Shown here: piece after piece, positions 27,019 through 38,362 of the stretch | Numbering within the stretch: the first letter of the stretch is position 1 | How the letters are laid out: the number at the start of each line of letters is the position of its first letter | Assembly (NCBI RefSeq): GCF_007859195.1 | Contig: NZ_VOHL01000001.1 | Location: 496,001-560,000, forward strand | DNA: 64,000 bases | Direction: 5' to 3' | Source of the DNA: Streptococcus cuniculipharyngis | GTDB lineage: Bacteria > Bacillota > Bacilli > Lactobacillales > Streptococcaceae | Translations under genes and position numbers: made by a program | Notes under the pieces: generated by a model | Seen by the model: the letters and a program-made list of their open reading frames with translations, nothing else | Database searches by the model: none | Told to the model about the DNA's origin: nothing

Positions 27019-27078
27019 GAGGGGGTGTAAAACAATTCCCACAGACACCCTATCTGCTGGAACATTTTGCACCCCCTC
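27019..27078. repeat. Long imperfect inverted repeat of unknown role
   Basis: Arms GAGGGGGTGTAAAA (27019-27032) and TTTTGCACCCCCTC (27065-27078) pair over 14 bp with one mismatch around a 32-base loop, followed by TATATATATTTT on the plus strand. It could be a large terminator, an untranslated RNA or a relic of a small mobile element. The rest of 26885-27206 holds only the two flanking terminators; I see no gene there. Confidence 0.5.
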
Positions 27079-27156
27079 TATATATATTTTATACTTGACC
27101 ACTATCAATCCTACTGCCTCATTTCAGACTGTTAGATTGATACTTCACTCAAAAAT

Positions 27157-27186
27157 TCAAAAAAGGCTTAGTATCAAGCCTTTTGT
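27157..27186 (-). terminator. Terminator of the rlmD-type gene
   Basis: Stem AAAAGGCTT / AAGCCTTTT with a 6-base loop and T6 on the minus strand, about 20 bases beyond the stop codon. Confidence 0.85.
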
Positions 27187-27206
27187 AAACCCTAAAACGG
27201 TGGGCT

Positions 27207-28592
<1,386 letters not shown>

Positions 28593-28594
28593 CT

Positions 28595-28603
28595 ATTATA
28601 GCA
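28595..28603 (-). promoter_or_regulatory. Extended -10 promoter of the rlmD-type gene
   Basis: Minus-strand TGCTATAAT. It sits just beyond the hairpin that follows accA (28608-28628). Confidence 0.6.
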
Positions 28604-28607
28604 TAAA

Positions 28608-28628
28608 TGGCTGGGTTACCCCAGCCAG
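28608..28628 (-). terminator. Probable terminator of the fatty-acid operon
   Basis: Strong GC stem GGCTGGG / CCCAGCC with a short loop, directly after the accA stop. The T-run on the minus strand is weak (ATTTAT), so some read-through is possible. Confidence 0.5.
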
Positions 28629-28632
28629 TCTA

Positions 28633-29403
28633 TTAATATTTTCTAAAGCGTTGATAGCGTTCTTCCAATAATTGTGGTAAGTCGAGACTTGTGAGATGGT
28701 TCAACTCCTCAATCAAGTTTTCCTTCAAAAACTCAATAATCTCACTGGTAAAATAACCATGTTCCACAATAATCTTGTCAATAACTTCCATCTGCAAGAG
28801 CTCATTAGCTGTGATTTTCATCAATTCAGCTGCCTCATTGGCCCGGGTACCATCCTTCCATAAAATAGAAGCAAAGCCTTCTGGACTTAAGACAGCATAA
28901 ATGGTATGTTCTAACATCCAAACACGGTCAGCTACTGCCAAGGCCAGGGCGCCACCAGAGCCACCTTCGCCAATGATGATGGCAATAATCGGCACCTTCA
29001 AATCACTCATTTCCATGAGATTACGGGCAATGGCTTCACCCTGACCACGTTCTTCGGCTTCAACACCAGGGTAGGCTCCTGCTGTGTTGATAAAGGTAAT
29101 GACTGGGCGGCCAAATTTTTCCGCCTGTTTCATCAAACGCAGGGCCTTACGATAACCTTCCGGATTTGGTTGACCAAAGCGGCGTTTTAGATTATCTTGG
29201 AGATTTTTTCCTTTTTGAATCCCAATAACCGTGACTGGACGACCAGCTAAATGGGCTAGGCCACCAACGATAGCCCCATCATCAGCCATCTGCCGGTCCC
29301 CATGTAGTTCCATAAAATCATCAAAAACTAAATTGGCATAGTCCAAGGCAGTCAGACGACTCTGGTCACGAGCTTCCTTGACAATTCTTGCAATCCGACT
29401 CAT
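28633..29403 (-). CDS. accA: Acetyl-CoA carboxylase carboxyltransferase subunit alpha
   Basis: With AccD, moves the carboxyl group from biotin to acetyl-CoA to make malonyl-CoA. It is 256 residues with [20 protein letters not shown], the oxyanion-type segment [20 protein letters not shown] and [20 protein letters not shown]. It lacks the N-terminal extension of the E. coli subunit (319), as is normal in streptococci. Its ATG overlaps the accD stop by 4 bases. Last gene of the fab/acc operon. Confidence 0.95.
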   Translation of the reverse strand: MSRIARIVKEARDQSRLTALDYANLVFDDFMELHGDRQMADDGAIVGGLAHLAGRPVTVIGIQKGKNLQDNLKRRFGQPNPEGYRKALRLMKQAEKFGRPVITFINTAGAYPGVEAEERGQGEAIARNLMEMSDLKVPIIAIIIGEGGSGGALALAVADRVWMLEHTIYAVLSPEGFASILWKDGTRANEAAELMKITANELLQMEVIDKIIVEHGYFTSEIIEFLKENLIEELNHLTSLDLPQLLEERYQRFRKY

Positions 29404-30266
29404 TGGCTACCTCCGTGAAATGCAACTAAATAAGCAATTTTATCCCGCAATGCCATACGAGGAACAATGGCATCAACAAAACCATGTTCCAGTAGAAATT
29501 CTGCTTTTTGAAAATCATCAGGCAGGGTTTCACGCACAGTTGTTTCAATGACGCGACGACCAGCAAATCCAACCAGGGCTTGGGGCTCTGCTAAGATAAT
29601 ATCCCCCTCCATGGCAAAGCTAGCAGTTACTCCACCTGTCGTAGGGTCAGTCAGAACGGTCAAATAAAAGAGACCTGCCTGAGAGTGACGTTTGACAGCA
29701 GCTGAAATTTTAGCCATCTGCATCAAACTCATAATCCCTTCTTGCATACGAGCGCCGCCAGAAGCCGTAAAAATGACAACTGGCAAGCCCTGCTCAGTGG
29801 CCAGTTCAAAGAGACGAGTGATTTTTTCTCCCACAACCGTTCCCATACTAGCCATGATAAAACGGGCATCCATGATGGCTAGGGCAACTTTTTCTCCCTT
29901 GACCTTGGCTAGACCAGTAACCACCGCTTCATCTAAGCCTGTTTTTTGACGAGCTTCCTGCAATTTTTCCTCATACTGAGGGAAATTTAAGGGATTACTG
30001 GTCTCTAAACCAATGAATAATTCCTCAAAAGTCCCTTCATCAACCGTCAGGGCCAGACGTTCCTGGGCTGAAATTCGGAAATTGTAACTGCAAGCCGGAC
30101 AAATCTTAGCTAGCCCCAGATCCTTCTGATAAATGGTATGCTTACAAGCAGGGCATTTGGCAAAGAGTTCATCAGGGACCTCAGGAACTTCTCGCTGAAC
30201 AGTTTGTCTCAAGGAACGGTTCGGCGTTATCCTAATATTTTTATCTTTTTTACTAAATAAAGCCAT
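29400..30266 (-). CDS. accD: Acetyl-CoA carboxylase carboxyltransferase subunit beta
   Basis: Beta subunit of the carboxyltransferase, 288 residues. It has an N-terminal zinc ribbon with cysteine pairs in [10 protein letters not shown] and KICPACSYN, then the crotonase-fold core: [40 protein letters not shown] and [14 protein letters not shown]. It starts 8 bases after accC. Confidence 0.95.
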   Translation of the reverse strand: MALFSKKDKNIRITPNRSLRQTVQREVPEVPDELFAKCPACKHTIYQKDLGLAKICPACSYNFRISAQERLALTVDEGTFEELFIGLETSNPLNFPQYEEKLQEARQKTGLDEAVVTGLAKVKGEKVALAIMDARFIMASMGTVVGEKITRLFELATEQGLPVVIFTASGGARMQEGIMSLMQMAKISAAVKRHSQAGLFYLTVLTDPTTGGVTASFAMEGDIILAEPQALVGFAGRRVIETTVRETLPDDFQKAEFLLEHGFVDAIVPRMALRDKIAYLVAFHGGSQ

Positions 30267-30274
30267 GACATCTC

Positions 30275-31645
30275 CTATTCATCTCCCGGATGATAAGCTG
30301 GTAAAAAGGCTTCCATCAAGAAGGACGTGTCATAATCACCAGCAATGACCCGTTTATCCGAAATCAAATCTAGTTGGAAATGACTGTTGGTCATCACACC
30401 CTCAATTTCCAGTTCATAGAGGGCACGTTGCATTTTCATCAAGGCATCAAAACGATTTTCACCATGAACAATGATTTTAGCAATCATGCTATCATAGTAG
30501 GGAGGGATGGTATAGCCTTGATAAACCGCCGAATCAACACGCAAACCAACGCCCCCGCTCGGCAAGTAGAGGTCCGTGATTTTACCAGGACTTGGGGCAA
30601 AATTAAAGGCGGGATTTTCAGCATTAATCCGACATTCAATCGCATGGCCAGTAATGGTCACCTCATCTTGACTAAGGCTGAGTGCTTGACCTGCTGCAAT
30701 TTTAATCTGCTCCTTGACAATATCAATTCCCGTGACAAATTCGGTGACGGGATGTTCCACCTGAACACGCGTATTCATCTCCATAAAATAGAATTGACCC
30801 GTAGACTCATCTAATAAGAACTCAATGGTCCCTGCATTTTCATAAGCCACTGCCTGGGCTGCACGGACAGCCGCATCTCCCATCTGACGACGCAGGGTTT
30901 GACCAATGGCAATGGACGGACTTTCCTCTAAGACTTTTTGATTATTGCGTTGCAAAGAGCAATCACGTTCTCCCAGGTGGATAATGTTACCATAGCTATC
31001 ACCAAGAATTTGCACCTCAATATGGCGAGCAGGGTAGATAACTTTTTCAATATACATGGCCCCATTGCCAAAGGCAGCCAAGGCTTCTTGCGAAGCAGAC
31101 TCAAAGGCAGCCACCAAGTCCTCTTCTTGCTTGACCTTACGAATTCCCTTACCACCACCACCGGCTGAGGCCTTGAGCATGACTGGATAACCCACCTCTT
31201 GGGCAACGCGCAAGGCCTCTTCTGGGCTAGTAATTTCACCAGCTGAACCTGGAATAACGGGAACATTTGCCGCAATCATTTCCTTACGAGCGTTAATTTT
31301 ATCCCCCATCTTGTCCATGACCTGACCACTTGGACCGATAAACTTGATGTTCATCTCCTCACACATGGTGGCAAATTTTGAATTCTCACTAAGAAAACCA
31401 AATCCTGGGTGGATAGCCTCTGCCCCTGTCACAATAGCTGCTGACAAGACACTGTTCATATTGAGATAGGAATCTGTTGATTTGGCTGGACCAATGCAAA
31501 TGGCTTCATCCGCCAAAACAGTGTGTAAAGACTCCTTATCTGCTTCAGAATATACTGCTACCGTGGCAATTCCTAATTCGCGTGCGGCACGGATAATCCG
31601 CACAGCAATTTCACCACGATTGGCAATCAATAATTTTTTAAACAT
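30275..31645 (-). CDS. accC: Acetyl-CoA carboxylase biotin carboxylase subunit
   Basis: ATP-dependent carboxylation of the biotin on AccB. It is 456 residues with an ATP-grasp fold. Seen: N-terminal [20 protein letters not shown], glycine-rich loop [47 protein letters not shown] and [13 protein letters not shown]. Length matches the family. Confidence 0.96.
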   Translation of the reverse strand: MFKKLLIANRGEIAVRIIRAARELGIATVAVYSEADKESLHTVLADEAICIGPAKSTDSYLNMNSVLSAAIVTGAEAIHPGFGFLSENSKFATMCEEMNIKFIGPSGQVMDKMGDKINARKEMIAANVPVIPGSAGEITSPEEALRVAQEVGYPVMLKASAGGGGKGIRKVKQEEDLVAAFESASQEALAAFGNGAMYIEKVIYPARHIEVQILGDSYGNIIHLGERDCSLQRNNQKVLEESPSIAIGQTLRRQMGDAAVRAAQAVAYENAGTIEFLLDESTGQFYFMEMNTRVQVEHPVTEFVTGIDIVKEQIKIAAGQALSLSQDEVTITGHAIECRINAENPAFNFAPSPGKITDLYLPSGGVGLRVDSAVYQGYTIPPYYDSMIAKIIVHGENRFDALMKMQRALYELEIEGVMTNSHFQLDLISDKRVIAGDYDTSFLMEAFLPAYHPGDE

Positions 31646-31675
31646 GTTGAGGTTGACTTCCTCTCTTATTTTTTC

Positions 31676-32098
31676 CTAACTACCAATAGCGAAGGTCAAA
31701 ATCCCACTAGCTGCCAGTTGACCATCAACTTCTGCCTTAGCTTCCACGACAGCAATACTGCCACGGCGCTTAACAAAGGTTGCTGTCATGACCAATTGAT
31801 CACCTGGAACCACTTGCTTTTTGAATTTAACCTTGTCCATACCAGCATAAAACACTAATTTCCCTTGGTTCCCTTCTTTTGACAATTCCAAGACACCTGC
31901 CGTTTGAGCCAGGGCCTCCATAATCAAAACGCCTGGCATGACAGGATAGCCTGGAAAATACCCTTCAAAAAAAGGCTCGTTAATAGTAACATTTTTTAGG
32001 GCAACAATGCGATCATCGCTAACGTCTAAGACCCGATCAACCAAGAGGAAGGGGTAGCGATGGGGGAGGGCTGCTTGAATTTGCTTAATATCAATCAT
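31676..32098 (-). CDS. fabZ: 3-hydroxyacyl-ACP dehydratase FabZ
   Basis: Dehydrates beta-hydroxyacyl-ACP in the elongation cycle. It is 140 residues with a HotDog fold, the catalytic histidine in [13 protein letters not shown] and glutamate in [16 protein letters not shown]. It overlaps accB by 4 bases. The streptococcal unsaturated branch is made by FabM rather than FabA, and fabM is at 38363-39154. Confidence 0.96.
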   Translation of the reverse strand: MIDIKQIQAALPHRYPFLLVDRVLDVSDDRIVALKNVTINEPFFEGYFPGYPVMPGVLIMEALAQTAGVLELSKEGNQGKLVFYAGMDKVKFKKQVVPGDQLVMTATFVKRRGSIAVVEAKAEVDGQLAASGILTFAIGS

Positions 32099-32565
32099 TT
32101 CAAACGCACCAAACCTTTACCAAATTCAATCACTTCTTCATTGCTAACCAGGATTTCTGTCACCACGCCATCACGAGGAGCGGGTACTTCATTCATGACC
32201 TTCATGGCTTCAATGATTAATAGGGTTTGTCCTTTTTTAACCGTATCGCCCACCGAAACAAAGCTTGGTTTGTCTGGAGCCGGTGCTAGATAGGCAACCC
32301 CAACCAGTGGGCTTTCCACCACGTCACCTTCCGCAAGAGGATTAGCGGGTACTGAACTTTCCTCAAGGCTAGTCACCGCATCAGCCACCTGAGCAACTGG
32401 GCTTGCTGCCACTACTGAATCAGGAATAGCTGCTACTGGACTCGGTGCAGACTTGGCTTCATTTTTACTAAAACTTAGCTCATCTGCTCCATTACGATAA
32501 GAAAATTCTTTCAGACTTGATTGGTCAAATTGAGCCATCAAGTCCTTAATATCTTTAATATTCAC
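32095..32565 (-). CDS. accB: Biotin carboxyl carrier protein of acetyl-CoA carboxylase
   Basis: Carries biotin between AccC and AccA/AccD. It is 156 residues: an N-terminal helical part ([15 protein letters not shown]), an Ala/Pro/Ser-rich linker, then the C-terminal biotinyl domain with the biotinylated lysine in [12 protein letters not shown] choose GTG 32565 as start since GGGAGG lies about 8 bases upstream and it follows the fabF stop by 2 bases. Confidence 0.93.
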   Translation of the reverse strand: MNIKDIKDLMAQFDQSSLKEFSYRNGADELSFSKNEAKSAPSPVAAIPDSVVAASPVAQVADAVTSLEESSVPANPLAEGDVVESPLVGVAYLAPAPDKPSFVSVGDTVKKGQTLLIIEAMKVMNEVPAPRDGVVTEILVSNEEVIEFGKGLVRLK

Positions 32566-32567
32566 GC

Positions 32568-33800
32568 TTAATCCTCCCAACGTTTGAAGGCTGTTACAGC
32601 ATTATGGCCACCAAAGCCAAAAGTATTAGACAGGGCATATTTGATGTCTGCTGCTTGACCTTGACCATAGATGACATTAGCTTCAATACCTTCTGATAAT
32701 TCTTGTGTCCCAGCAGTCATTGGAATAAAGCTATGACGCATGGCTTCAATAGTCGCAATCGCTTCAACACCACCTGCAGCCCCCAGTAAATGACCGGTAA
32801 ATGACTTGGTCGATGAGACAGGCACTTCTTTACCGACAACGGCTACAATGGCCTGACTTTCCCCTTTTTCATTGGCTGGTGTTGAGGTTCCATGAGCATT
32901 GACATAATCAATATCTGCTGCTGTAAGGCCTGCCTCTTCAATGGCTAAACGCATGGCACGAGCTGCTCCTGACCCATCTGGTGACGGGCTAGTTTGGTGG
33001 TAGGCATCACAGGTATTGCCGTAACCAACAACTTCTGCTAGGATGGTTGCACCACGTTTTTGAGCATGTTCAAGACTTTCAAGCACCAATACACCTGCCC
33101 CTTCTCCCATGACAAATCCATTACGGTCCTTGTCAAATGGAATTGACGCACGTTTAGGATCTTCAGTAGTTGATAGGGCCGTTAAGGCATTAAAGCCACC
33201 AATACCAATTTCATTGATGGTCGCTTCTGCACCACCAGCTAGAACCACATCTTGTAAACCAAACTTGATTTCACGGAAGGCTTCACCAATGGCATCATTG
33301 GCAGAGGCACAGGCTGTCGTAATTGATTTACAAACCCCTTGGGCACCGATACGCAGGGCAATGTTACCTGCTGCCATATTTGACAAGGCTTTGGGCACAA
33401 ACATGGGTTGAATACGCTTAATCCCCTTCTCATGCATCCGGATAATTTGTTCCTGCATTTCTTGCAAACCACCAATACCTGACGACACGATAACCCCTGT
33501 ACGCTCACGATTGACACTATCCATATCTAATTGAGCATTTTCCAAGGCTTCCAAGGTCGCATAAATAGCATAAATAGAGTACATGTCCATGCGGTTTTTA
33601 TCCTTGCGAACAAAATATTTGTCAAATGGGAAATCCTTGATTTCACCAGCATTATGGACAGGAATCTCAGATGTATCAAAACGAGTAATGGGACCAATCC
33701 CGATTTGACCACTTTCTAAGCTCTGCCAAAATTCTTCTGGTGTATTACCAATCGGTGATGCCACACCGTATCCTGTTACTACAACGCGATTAACTGTCAT
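32568..33800 (-). CDS. fabF: Beta-ketoacyl-ACP synthase II FabF
   Basis: Elongating condensing enzyme of 410 residues. The active-site cysteine is in ITTACASANDAIGEA (about residue 164), with the two histidines in VNAHGTSTPANE and SFTGHLLGAAGG. It is 26 bases from fabG and nearly abuts accB. Confidence 0.96.
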   Translation of the reverse strand: MTVNRVVVTGYGVASPIGNTPEEFWQSLESGQIGIGPITRFDTSEIPVHNAGEIKDFPFDKYFVRKDKNRMDMYSIYAIYATLEALENAQLDMDSVNRERTGVIVSSGIGGLQEMQEQIIRMHEKGIKRIQPMFVPKALSNMAAGNIALRIGAQGVCKSITTACASANDAIGEAFREIKFGLQDVVLAGGAEATINEIGIGGFNALTALSTTEDPKRASIPFDKDRNGFVMGEGAGVLVLESLEHAQKRGATILAEVVGYGNTCDAYHQTSPSPDGSGAARAMRLAIEEAGLTAADIDYVNAHGTSTPANEKGESQAIVAVVGKEVPVSSTKSFTGHLLGAAGGVEAIATIEAMRHSFIPMTAGTQELSEGIEANVIYGQGQAADIKYALSNTFGFGGHNAVTAFKRWED

Positions 33801-33826
33801 TTTTCTACCTTTATTTCTTTTATCAT

Positions 33827-34564
33827 TTAACCTTGCATGGTCATGCCACCATCAATTGCAATGACTTGACCAGTCAGGTACTCCTGTTCTGCCAAAAAAC
33901 TCACTAGGCTAGCAACTTCTTCTGGTTTACCAATCCGCTTCATAGGAATTTGAGCAATAGCCGCCTCTTTTACCTTATCCGCCATGGCATCTGTCATATC
34001 AGACTCAATAAAGCCTGGTGCTACGGCATTGACACGAATACCACGTGCTGCCACTTCACGAGCCACTGACTTGGTAAAACCAAGCAAGCCCGCTTTTGAC
34101 GCGGCATAGTTGGCTTGACCAATATTGCCCGTCAAACCGACCACACTAGATAAGTTAATAATAGCACCTTGACGAGCCTTTGTCATCGGTTTCAAGACCG
34201 ATTGTGTCATGTTAAAAGCACCAGTCAAGTTGATTTTCAACACCTTGTCAAAATCCTCTTCTGTCATTTTTAACATGAGCTTGTCATTGGTAATGCCGGC
34301 ATTGTTAACCAAGATGTCAACACTTCCTAGTTGAGAAATAGCCTCTTCCACCATGCGTTTGGCATCTGCCCCATCAGAAACATCACCTGAAATGGTGGCA
34401 ACCTCAACGCCATAACTAGCAAAACTGGCTACCAAATCAGGAGCAATCTGGCTACGGCCATTAAGCACAACATTGGCCCCTAAACTGGCAAAACGGTGGG
34501 CAATAGCCAAGCCGATTCCCCGTGTTGAACCCGTAATAAAGACATTCTTTCCTTGTAATTCCAT
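33827..34564 (-). CDS. fabG: 3-oxoacyl-ACP reductase FabG
   Basis: NADPH-dependent short-chain dehydrogenase of 245 residues. It has the cofactor loop TGSTRGIGLAIA, NNAG (VDILVNNAGIT), catalytic Ser in INLSSVVG and YxxxK in ANYAASKAGLLG. It reduces the keto group in the elongation cycle. Confidence 0.96.
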   Translation of the reverse strand: MELQGKNVFITGSTRGIGLAIAHRFASLGANVVLNGRSQIAPDLVASFASYGVEVATISGDVSDGADAKRMVEEAISQLGSVDILVNNAGITNDKLMLKMTEEDFDKVLKINLTGAFNMTQSVLKPMTKARQGAIINLSSVVGLTGNIGQANYAASKAGLLGFTKSVAREVAARGIRVNAVAPGFIESDMTDAMADKVKEAAIAQIPMKRIGKPEEVASLVSFLAEQEYLTGQVIAIDGGMTMQG

Positions 34565-34569
34565 CTATT

Positions 34570-35499
34570 CTATGCCTCCATAGTATCTAGCAAGTGCTGA
34601 AGACTTGTCACATCCTCAACATGGGCAGACGCCAACTGTTTGTCAATTTTTTTAATAAAACCACTAAGCACCTGACCTGGACCAATCTCGATAAAACGAG
34701 TCGCCCCCATCGCCTTCATGGTTTCAATTGATTCGTAGAAACGAACCGGCTCCATGACTTGACGAGCCAGTAAGTGCTTGACCGCTTCTCTCGCCATGGG
34801 CTTGGCTTCCGTATTACCAATCAGAGGCCGCTCAAATGGACCAACTTCTACTTTCTCCAAAATTTGGGCCAACTGCTGGCTGGCTGGCTGGAGCAAGGCA
34901 GTATGAAATGGGCCAGACACATTAAGTGGGATTAGTCGCTTGACACCTTGGGCCTTGAGTAATTCAACTGCTTCATTAACTGCTGCCACTTCACCGCCAA
35001 TAACAATCTGATTAGGGGTGTTGTAGTTGGCAGGGCTAACCAGACCCTTGCTAGCAGCCTGAACACAAACAGCTTCAATCACATCTGCTGGTGTATTCAA
35101 AACAGCCACCATTTTTCCTGTCCCTGCTGGAGCTGCTGTTTCCATCAATTCACCACGTTTGGCAACCAAGGGCAGGGCTTCTTCAAAGGACAAACTACCA
35201 GAAGCCACCAAGGCGGAATATTCTCCCAAAGAAAGTCCAGCCACCATATCTGGGCAGATGCCCTTTTCTTGTAACAAGCGATAAATCGCAACCGATGTTG
35301 TCAAAATCGCAGGCTGAGTATAACGGGTTTGATTTAATTTTTCCTCATCTTCATCAATGAGGGCTCTTAAATCATAGCCCAACAGTTGACTTGCTTGCTC
35401 AAAGGTTTCCTTGACACAGGCAAACTGTTGGTAAAGGTCATAGGCCATGCCCAATTTTTGAGCCCCTTGACCAGCAAAGAGAAAAGCTGTTTTCGTCAT
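34570..35499 (-). CDS. fabD: Malonyl-CoA:ACP transacylase FabD
   Basis: Loads malonyl groups onto ACP. It is 309 residues with FLFAGQGAQKLGMAYDL, the nucleophile serine in AGLSLGEYSALVASG (about residue 92) and catalytic histidine in SGPFHTALLQPA. It begins 3 bases after the fabK stop codon. Confidence 0.96.
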   Translation of the reverse strand: MTKTAFLFAGQGAQKLGMAYDLYQQFACVKETFEQASQLLGYDLRALIDEDEEKLNQTRYTQPAILTTSVAIYRLLQEKGICPDMVAGLSLGEYSALVASGSLSFEEALPLVAKRGELMETAAPAGTGKMVAVLNTPADVIEAVCVQAASKGLVSPANYNTPNQIVIGGEVAAVNEAVELLKAQGVKRLIPLNVSGPFHTALLQPASQQLAQILEKVEVGPFERPLIGNTEAKPMAREAVKHLLARQVMEPVRFYESIETMKAMGATRFIEIGPGQVLSGFIKKIDKQLASAHVEDVTSLQHLLDTMEA

Positions 35500-35502
35500 T
35501 CC

Positions 35503-36468
35503 TTAGTTCTCCACATCTGCCCAACGAGCTGCCTCAGCCTTAATCACTGCAGCTGCACCGTAATAGAGGTCCTGTAAAATCTCTTCGCAGGTTTCTTCTT
35601 TCTTAATCAAGCCGGAAATTTGTCCAGCCATGACAGAGCCATACTCAACATCGCCATCAACAACCGCGTTGCGTAAGGCACCTGCTCCCAGCTCTTCAAT
35701 TTCTTTCTCATCTTTCAAGCCACGCATGAAATCTTGTTCTGCCTTGGCATAGGTCGTTGAGAGCTTGTTTTTAATGGCACGGACAGGGTGACCAACGATT
35801 GAAGCTTATACAACAGTATCAATATCCTTGGCTTTCAAAATCTTGTCCTTGAAATTCTGATGGGCATTTGACTCCTTAGCCACAGCAAACCGAGTGCCAA
35901 CCTGAACGGCTTCCGCTCCTAGCATAAAGATAGCTGCTGCTCCTGCCCCGTCGGCAACCCCACCAGCACCAATAACTGGAATATCCACTGCGTCCACCAC
36001 TTGACGAACCAGACTCATGGTCGTTAATTTACCAATATGGCCACCAGCTTCCATACCTTCGGCAACGACGGCATCCGCTCCCAGTTTTTCCATGCGTTTA
36101 GCAAGGGCGACACTTGGCACAACTGGAATCACGACAATCCCTGCTTCATGGAAACGTTCCATGTATTTGCCTGGATTTCCCGCACCAGTCGTCACAACCT
36201 TAACCCCTTCTTCAATGACCAAGTCAACAATGTCATCAGCAAAAGGCGACAAGAGCATGATATTAACACCAAATGGCTTATCTGTGATTTGCTTGACACG
36301 GTCAATATTAGCCTTCACGACTTCTTTTGGCGCATTACCACCACCGATAATCCCCAGGCCACCGGCATTTGATACCGCACCAGCCAGGTCTCCATCTGCT
36401 ACCCAGGCCATGCCCCCTTGAAAAATAGGGTACTTAATATTTAATAATTCTGTAATTCTTGTTTTCAT
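35503..36468 (-). pseudogene. fabK: Enoyl-ACP reductase FabK gene interrupted by an in-frame TAA
   Basis: FMN-dependent enoyl-ACP reductase, the usual streptococcal enzyme for the last step of fatty-acid elongation. The frame runs 321 codons, but codon 221 (35808-35806) is TAA. It follows KDIDTVV where relatives have Ser (TCA), and the same frame resumes ASIVGHPVRAIKNKLSTTYA and ends RWADVEN. So one substitution, not a frameshift, breaks it. Residues 1-220 keep the FMN-barrel motifs ([26 protein letters not shown]) but lack the last 100 residues. An FabT-like box precedes the gene. It is a true null allele, a readthrough case or a sequencing error. Confidence 0.85.
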
Positions 36469-36497
36469 TTTGTTTTCATCAATCCTTACTTACGATA

Positions 36498-36513
36498 ATT
36501 TGATTATCAAACT
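36498..36513. promoter_or_regulatory. FabT operator upstream of fabK
   Basis: ATTTGATTATCAAACT is a near-perfect palindrome matching the streptococcal FabT box. It lies between acpP and fabK, the place where pneumococcal FabT also binds. It implies acyl-ACP-dependent repression of fabK to accA. Confidence 0.75.
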
Positions 36514-36526
36514 ATTAGACTAAGAT

Positions 36527-36557
36527 TTGAGAATACTCTTCAACAGAATATTCTCAA
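36527..36557 (-). terminator. Hairpin after acpP (weak terminator or attenuator)
   Basis: Nine-bp stem TTGAGAATA / TATTCTCAA with a 13-base loop, directly after acpP. There is no strong T-run, so it may only partly terminate or may stabilise the acpP transcript. Confidence 0.5.
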
Positions 36558-36563
36558 GCCATA

Positions 36564-36788
36564 TTATTTAGTTTTTTCTTCCACGTAAGCAACCAAGTCA
36601 CCAACTGTGTTAAGGCCATCTTCAGTTTCGATTTGGATGTCAAAAGCATCTTCGATTTCTGAAATAACTTGGAAGACATCAAGTGAGTCAGCATCCAACT
36701 CATCAAACGTTGTCTCTAGTTTTACTTCTTCAGCCTCTTTACCAAGTTCTTCAACAATAATTTCTTGTACTTTTTCAAATACTGCCAT
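36564..36788 (-). CDS. acpP: Acyl carrier protein
   Basis: Small acidic carrier of 74 residues. Ser35 in [12 protein letters not shown] carries the phosphopantetheine arm. Four-helix layout and AAGGAG ribosome site upstream. It lies between fabH and fabK as in other streptococci. Confidence 0.96.
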   Translation of the reverse strand: MAVFEKVQEIIVEELGKEAEEVKLETTFDELDADSLDVFQVISEIEDAFDIQIETEDGLNTVGDLVAYVEEKTK

Positions 36789-36846
36789 GATTTTCTCCTT
36801 AAAAATAAATAAATTTCATTTCTCGTGTAACACACAAGCTTGATAA

Positions 36847-37821
36847 CTATATTTTAACAATAAGACTGCCCCATGTCAAACCTCCACCAAATCCTGATAG
36901 AAGAATGGTTTGCGACCCGTCTAGCTTTATCCTGCCATCAGCCACACATTCGGATAGCAAGATTGGGATGCTGGCCGCACTGGTATTACCATAGGCCATC
37001 ATATTAGCCGGAAACTTCTCCAGAGGAATTTCCATTTTTTTAGACATCTTATCCAAAATCCGACGATTAGCCTGATGGAGAAGAAGGTAATCTAGCTCCT
37101 CCTTAGCAAACTCGGAATTGTCAATTAAATCTAAGATACTCTTGGACACCTCACGAATAGCAAAATCAAAAATTGCTCTACCATCCATTTTGAGATAAGG
37201 GGCATCTGACTCCTCCTTAGAATAAGGCGAACGTAAACCTGTCAAACCTGATAGCAAGCCTTGACCACGGTTACCATCAGAATGCAATGATTCCACTAAA
37301 AAATGTCGTTCCTCACTTGCCTCTAGCAAAACACCTCCAGCACCATCTCCAAAGAGAACCGCTGTTGACCGATCTGACCAGTCAATGGTCTTAGAAAGGG
37401 TCTCAGCTCCAATGACCAGGCCCTTCCGGTAGGTCCCTGCCTCAATCAATTTTTGACCAACTGACAGGGCAAACACAAAACCGCTACAAGCAGCTGTCAA
37501 GTCAAAGACAAAGGCTTTTTGAGCCCCAATGTTAGCCTGTACCCTAGCTGCCGTTGACGGCATCATCGAATCAGGTGTAATCGTTGCTAGAACAATAAAA
37601 TCAAGTTCAGTGGCTTCACAACCAGCCTTGACCAATAACTGCTTCGCCACTTCTGTGGCTAAATCACTGGTTGACTGGTCATAACTAATATGCCGTTGAC
37701 GAATGCCAGACCGTGAACTAATCCACTCATCACTCGTCTCCATAATCTGAGACAGGTCATGGTTTGTCACAACCTGCTCTGGCACATAGTGAGCCACTTG
37801 ACTGATTTTTGCAAATAACAT
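36847..37821 (-). CDS. fabH: Beta-ketoacyl-ACP synthase III FabH
   Basis: Starts fatty-acid synthesis by condensing acetyl-CoA with malonyl-ACP. It is 324 residues from ATG 37821. The catalytic triad is Cys112 ([12 protein letters not shown]), His in LLHQANRRI and Asn in [15 protein letters not shown] one codon earlier is possible, but ATG has GAGGAG at good spacing. Its ATG overlaps the fabT TGA by one base. Confidence 0.95.
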   Translation of the reverse strand: MLFAKISQVAHYVPEQVVTNHDLSQIMETSDEWISSRSGIRQRHISYDQSTSDLATEVAKQLLVKAGCEATELDFIVLATITPDSMMPSTAARVQANIGAQKAFVFDLTAACSGFVFALSVGQKLIEAGTYRKGLVIGAETLSKTIDWSDRSTAVLFGDGAGGVLLEASEERHFLVESLHSDGNRGQGLLSGLTGLRSPYSKEESDAPYLKMDGRAIFDFAIREVSKSILDLIDNSEFAKEELDYLLLHQANRRILDKMSKKMEIPLEKFPANMMAYGNTSAASIPILLSECVADGRIKLDGSQTILLSGFGGGLTWGSLIVKI

Positions 37822-38255
37822 CAAACTAACTCCTCAAGAAATTTATGAAGATTACCCAAGCCCTTAGTTAAGACGTCAATTTCAGCGTCATCCAGGTCCT
37901 CAATGATATGGGTAACCATTGATTTATGGAATTTGCTATGCAAGCGATCCAAAAGCCTTCCCTTCTTAGTTAGGCTTAGATAGACAACCCGTCTATCTGA
38001 TTTTGAACGTGTTCGCTCAACATACCCTTTTGTCTCAAGTTTGTTTAGACTGGTGGTAACAGTCCCTAGGGTAACCATTAACTGTCGCGCAATATCACTT
38101 GGAGTGACCTGATCTCTTTTCCCTATAATTTCAATAGTGTGCATCTCTTTGAGTGAGACATCATTAAATTGACTCGTCCGCAGACTCATCTCTTCGATGA
38201 CCAAAATACGATTAAAAATATTGACCAGATAATCATTAATTTGATTATATTCCAA
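37821..38255 (-). CDS. fabT: FabT, MarR-family repressor of fatty-acid synthesis
   Basis: DNA-binding repressor of 144 residues, responsive to acyl-ACP. Winged helix: [40 protein letters not shown] and [20 protein letters not shown]. The start is TTG 38255 ([14 protein letters not shown]): AGAAGGAGG lies 6 bases upstream and the length then matches pneumococcal FabT. The promoter at 38293-38321 overlaps an FabT-like palindrome, so it is probably self-regulated. Confidence 0.93.
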   Translation of the reverse strand: MEYNQINDYLVNIFNRILVIEEMSLRTSQFNDVSLKEMHTIEIIGKRDQVTPSDIARQLMVTLGTVTTSLNKLETKGYVERTRSKSDRRVVYLSLTKKGRLLDRLHSKFHKSMVTHIIEDLDDAEIDVLTKGLGNLHKFLEELV

Positions 38256-38292
38256 GTCCAACCTCCTTCTAGTAACAAACTTTGACCCACAA

Positions 38293-38321
38293 AGTATATC
38301 AAATACTCTGAGTTTTGGCAA
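38293..38321 (-). promoter_or_regulatory. fabT promoter with overlapping FabT-like box
   Basis: Minus-strand TTGCCA (38321-38316), 17-base spacer, TATACT (38298-38293). The -10 region lies inside the partial palindrome AGTATTTGATATACT, similar to the FabT box, which fits autorepression. Confidence 0.65.
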
Positions 38322-38362
38322 ATATTTGAGGATAAAAATTAAAAAAATGTTGCTAACAAAGC

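Noticed and set aside
30374-30814. Plus-strand frame of 146 codons opposite accC
   Set aside because: It lies wholly inside the conserved accC frame, with no ribosome site and no family features.
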